Positions 60,590 to 64,000 of a stretch of 64,000 nt of DNA are shown piece after piece. Made by a program: the position numbers and the translations under genes. Source of the stretch: Orbilia blumenaviensis (taxonomy: Eukaryota; Ascomycota; Orbiliomycetes; Orbiliales; Orbiliaceae); NCBI GenBank assembly GCA_036872755.1, contig JAVHNS010000003.1, positions 3,625,395 through 3,689,394 of the forward strand. Reading direction: 5' to 3'. The notes below the pieces were generated by a model. The model had not been told where the DNA came from and did not search any database. It was given only the letters and a program-made list of their open reading frames with translations. Numbering within the stretch: position 1 is the first letter of the stretch; each line of letters opens with the position of its first letter.

Positions 60590-63500
60590 AAGCTCACCTT
60601 ATATGTGATTAAAAGTAAAATAATTAATTTTTATATATAATTATACATAGAGTGGTTGATTACTATATAAATAATATATTTATAACAACTTATCCTATAT
60701 GTAACTAGAAATGAAATAATAAATTTTTATATATAATAGTCATATACAAGATAGTTGCTTTATAAAAACTCACCCTATATATACCAATAACTTAAAATAA
60801 AATAATAAATTTTTATATATAATAATCATATACAAAATAGTTGTTTTATAAAAACTCACCCTATATATGCCAGTGACTAAAAATAAAATAATAAATTATT
60901 ATATATAGTAATCATATGCAAGGTGGTTAACTTTATAAAAACTCACCTTATATATACCAGTAGCTAAAAATAAAATAATCAATTATTATATAAAGTTATA
61001 TATAAAATAATTAGTTTTTAAATACTTACCCTATATATACCAATGGCTAAAAATAAAATAATAAATTATTATATATAATAATCATATACAAAATAATTGC
61101 TTTATAAAAACTCACCCTATATGTACCAGTAACTAAAAATAAAATAATAAATTATTGTATATAATAATCATATACAAAGTAATTATTTTATAAAAACTCA
61201 CCCTGTATATGCCAGTGATTAAAAATAAAATAATAAATTCTTATATATAATAATCATATGCAAAATAATTAATTTTATAAAGATTTACCCTATATATGCC
61301 AATAACTAAAAATAAAATAATAAATTATTGTATATAATAGTCATATACAAAGTGATTACTTTATAAAAACTCACCCTATATATGCCAATAATTAAAAATA
61401 AAATAATAAATTCTTATATATAATAATCATATACAAGGTAATTAATTTTATAAAAACTCATCTTATATGTACCAGTGATTAAAAATAAAATAATAAATTA
61501 TTATATATAATAGTCATATACAGGGTGGTTGCTTTATAAAGACTCACCCTATATGTGCCAATAATTAGAAATAAAATAATAAATTATTGTATATAGTAGT
61601 CATATGCAGGGTAACTGTTTTATAAAAACTCACCCTGTATATGCTACTGATTAGAAATAAAATAATAAATTATTATATATAGTAGTTATATGCAGGGTGG
61701 CTGCTTTATAAATACTTATCTTGTATGTGTTAGTGGTTAGAAATAAAATAATAAATTCTTATATATAATAGTTATATGTAGGGTGATTGCTTTATAAATA
61801 TTTATTTTGTATGTGTTAGTGACTAAAAATGAAATAACTGATTATTATATAGAGTCATATGTAGGGTGATTAATTTTTGAATACTCACCCTGTATGTGCC
61901 AGTAATTAGAAATGAAATAATAAATTATTATATATAGTAATTATATATAGGGTAACTACTTTATCAATACTTACTCTATATATACCAGTAATTAAAAATA
62001 AAATAACCAATTATTATATAAAATTATATACAAAATAGTAAACTTTTAAATATTTACCCTATATATATTAGTGGTTAAAAATGAAATAATTAATTATTAT
62101 ATAATGTTATATGCAAAATAGTTAGTTTTTAAATATTTATTTTATATATACTAGTGATTAGAAATGAAATAATAAATTTTTATATATAATAATCATATAT
62201 AGGGTGGTTAGTTTTATAAAGACTCACCTTATATGTGTTAGTGATTAGAATTGTTATATATAATAGTTATATGTAGGGTTGTTAGTTTTATAAAGACTTA
62301 CCCTGTATGTGTTAGTGATTAGAAATGAAATAATAAATTATTGTATATAATAATTATATGTAGGGTAGCTGCTTTATAAATACTTACCCTGTATATGCTA
62401 CTGATTAGAAATAAAATAATAAATTATTATATATAACAGTTATATGCAGGGTGGCTGTTTTATAAATACTCACCCTGTATGTGCCAGTAGCTAAAAATGA
62501 AATAATAAATTCTTATATATAATAGTCATATACAGAGTGGCTACTTTATAAATACTCACCCTGTATGTGCCAGTGGCTAGAAATGAAATAATAAATTCTT
62601 ATATATAGTAATCATATGCAGGGTGGCTATTTTATAAATACTCACCCTATATGTGTCAATAACTAAAAATAAAATAACCGATTATTATATAAAATCATAT
62701 GTAAAGTGATTAATTTTTAAATACTCACCCTATATGTACTAATAATTAGAAATAAAATAATAAATTATTGTATATAATAGTTATATATAAAATAATTGCT
62801 TTATAAATACTCACTCTATATATGCCAATAACTAAAAATAAAATAATAAATTATTATATATAATAGTCATATACAAAATAACTACTTTATAAATATTCAC
62901 CCTATATATACCAATAATTAAAAATAAAATAACCAATTATTATATAAAATTATATACAAAATAATTAATTTTTAAATACTCACCCTATATATACCACTAA
63001 CTAAAAATAAAATAATAAATTATTATATATAATAATCATATATAAAATAATTGTTTTATAAATACTCACCCTATATATACCAATAACTAAAAATAAAATA
63101 ACCAATTATTATATAAAATCATATACAAAATAATTAATTTTTAAATACTCATTTTATATATACCAATAATTAAAAATAAAATAATAAATTATTATATATA
63201 ATAATTATATACAAAATAATTATTTTATAAAGACTTATTTTGTATATACCAATAATCAAAAATAAAATAATAAATTCTTATATATAATAATCATATATAA
63301 AATAGTTAATTTTATAAATATTTATTTTATATATACTAATAATCAAAAATAAAATAATAAATTCTTATATATAATAATTATATATAAAATAATTAATTTT
63401 ATAAATATTTATTTTATATATACCAATAACTAAAAATAAAATAATAAATTATTATATATAATAATTATATACAAAATAACTATTTTATAAATACTTATTT

Positions 63501-63700
63501 TATATATATTAATAATTAAAAATAAAATAATAAATTTTTATATATAATAATAATATATAAAATAATTATTTTATAAAAATTTATTTTATATATATTAATA
63601 ATTAAAAATACAATAATTAATTTTTAAATATTTATTTTATATATATTAATAATTAAAAATTAAATAATCAATTCTTATATATAATATAATTATTTTATAA
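60590..63700 (+). repeat. 86-bp satellite block in Y3, partly unmutated
   Basis: About 35 units; the least mutated ones (61500-62650) contain ACTCACCCTGTATGTGCCAG, AAATGAAATAATAAATT and GTCATATGCAGGGTGGCTRC. The period measured between two good units is 86 bp (62471 and 62557). Confidence 0.8.
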
Positions 63701-63844
63701 AAATTTATTTTAAAAATAACTATATACAAAAATTAATTATTTTATTTTTAATTATTTAAAAAATAAATTTTTACAAAATAATCACCCTGCATATAATTAT
63801 ATATTAAAATTAGTTATTTCATTTTTAGTCATATATAGGGTGAA

Positions 63845-63932
63845 TTAGGGTTAGGGTTAGGGTTAGGGTTAGGGTTAGGGTTAGGGTTTGGTTATGGTTT
63901 AGGGTTAGGGTTTAGGGTTTAGGGTTTAGGGT

Positions 63933-63967
<35 letters not shown>

Positions 63968-64000
63968 GGTTAGGGTTAGGGTTAGGGTTAGGGTTAGGGT
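63845..64000 (+). repeat. telomere repeat array (TTAGGG)n
   Basis: About 25 repeats of TTAGGG run to the end of the window, with variants in the middle (TTTAGGG in several units, and TTTGG and TTATGG at ~63887-63898). The G-rich strand points right, so this is the right chromosome end. Confidence 0.97.

Larger units (their letters stand above)
40012..63844 (+). repeat. subtelomeric element Y3 (terminal copy, partly RIP-mutated, with insertion)
   Basis: Starts with a nearly unmutated head (GGGTTATTCGTTGCGAGAAC, then CATATAAGCGAGTTGTGG). It follows Y2 throughout, apart from the 9,864-bp insertion at 43741-53604 and fewer 250-bp repeats. It ends at TCATATATAGGGTGAAT, where telomere repeats take over; Y2 continues for ~270 bp beyond that point. 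Confidence 0.75.

Noticed and set aside
12484..63844. Mitochondrial DNA or AT-rich bacterial/protist origin for the AT-rich part
   Set aside because: Differences between copies are directional C:G to T:A, unmutated islands have normal GC, a chromovirus is embedded and the end is a TTAGGG telomere: nuclear fungal subtelomere.

Overview
The window is the right end of a filamentous ascomycete (Pezizomycotina-type) chromosome. The last ~156 bases are TTAGGG telomere repeats with the G-rich strand running 5'->3' to the end. Genes carry short GT-AG introns (about 40-95 nt). Most of the DNA from ~6.8 kb onward is extremely A+T-rich repeat sequence whose copies differ almost only by C:G to T:A transitions, as expected of repeat-induced point mutation (RIP).

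Region 1 (1-6.8 kb) is ordinary gene space with three spliced genes. They are a secreted Thr-rich surface-type protein (713-2015, +), a DUF2235/Tle1-like alpha/beta hydrolase with its catalytic motifs present (4487-2796, -), and a divergently transcribed SesB-like serine-esterase-fold protein whose nucleophile serine is missing and which carries a ~270-residue C-terminal domain I do not recognise (4814-6742, +).

Region 2 (6.8-12.5 kb) is gene-poor. It holds a solo LTR with a perfect 5-bp target duplication, a short inverted-repeat (MITE-like) element, several small tandem repeats and one possible coding fragment.

Region 3 (12.5-25.4 kb) is a mosaic of RIP-mutated repeat units that begin with the same ~130-bp 'head'. 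A complete, apparently unmutated 9,190-bp Ty3/Gypsy chromovirus (16025-25214, coding on -) is inserted in an (AAT)n tract of one unit. Its two 558-bp LTRs look identical. Gag and Pol are joined by a textbook -1 frameshift signal (A AAA AAC, then stop, 8-nt spacer, H-type pseudoknot). Gag has a long Cys/His-rich tail, and Pol ends in a chromodomain plus AT-hook. A spliced gene on the opposite strand between pol and the 3' LTR encodes a Zn2Cys6-like, coiled-coil protein.

Region 4 (25.4-64 kb) is two head-to-tail copies, Y2 and Y3, of a ~14-kb subtelomeric element. Each contains a fossil RecQ-type telomere-linked helicase gene reading towards the telomere, followed by blocks of satellite repeats (77, 55, 250, 12 and 86 bp). 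In Y3 the helicase is interrupted by a 9,864-bp element with terminal inverted repeats. Y3 itself ends where telomere repeats were added to it. Y3 is less mutated than Y2, which lets the helicase motifs be read.

The ORFs and boundaries of the repeat fossils are approximate; all family assignments are by eye from motifs.
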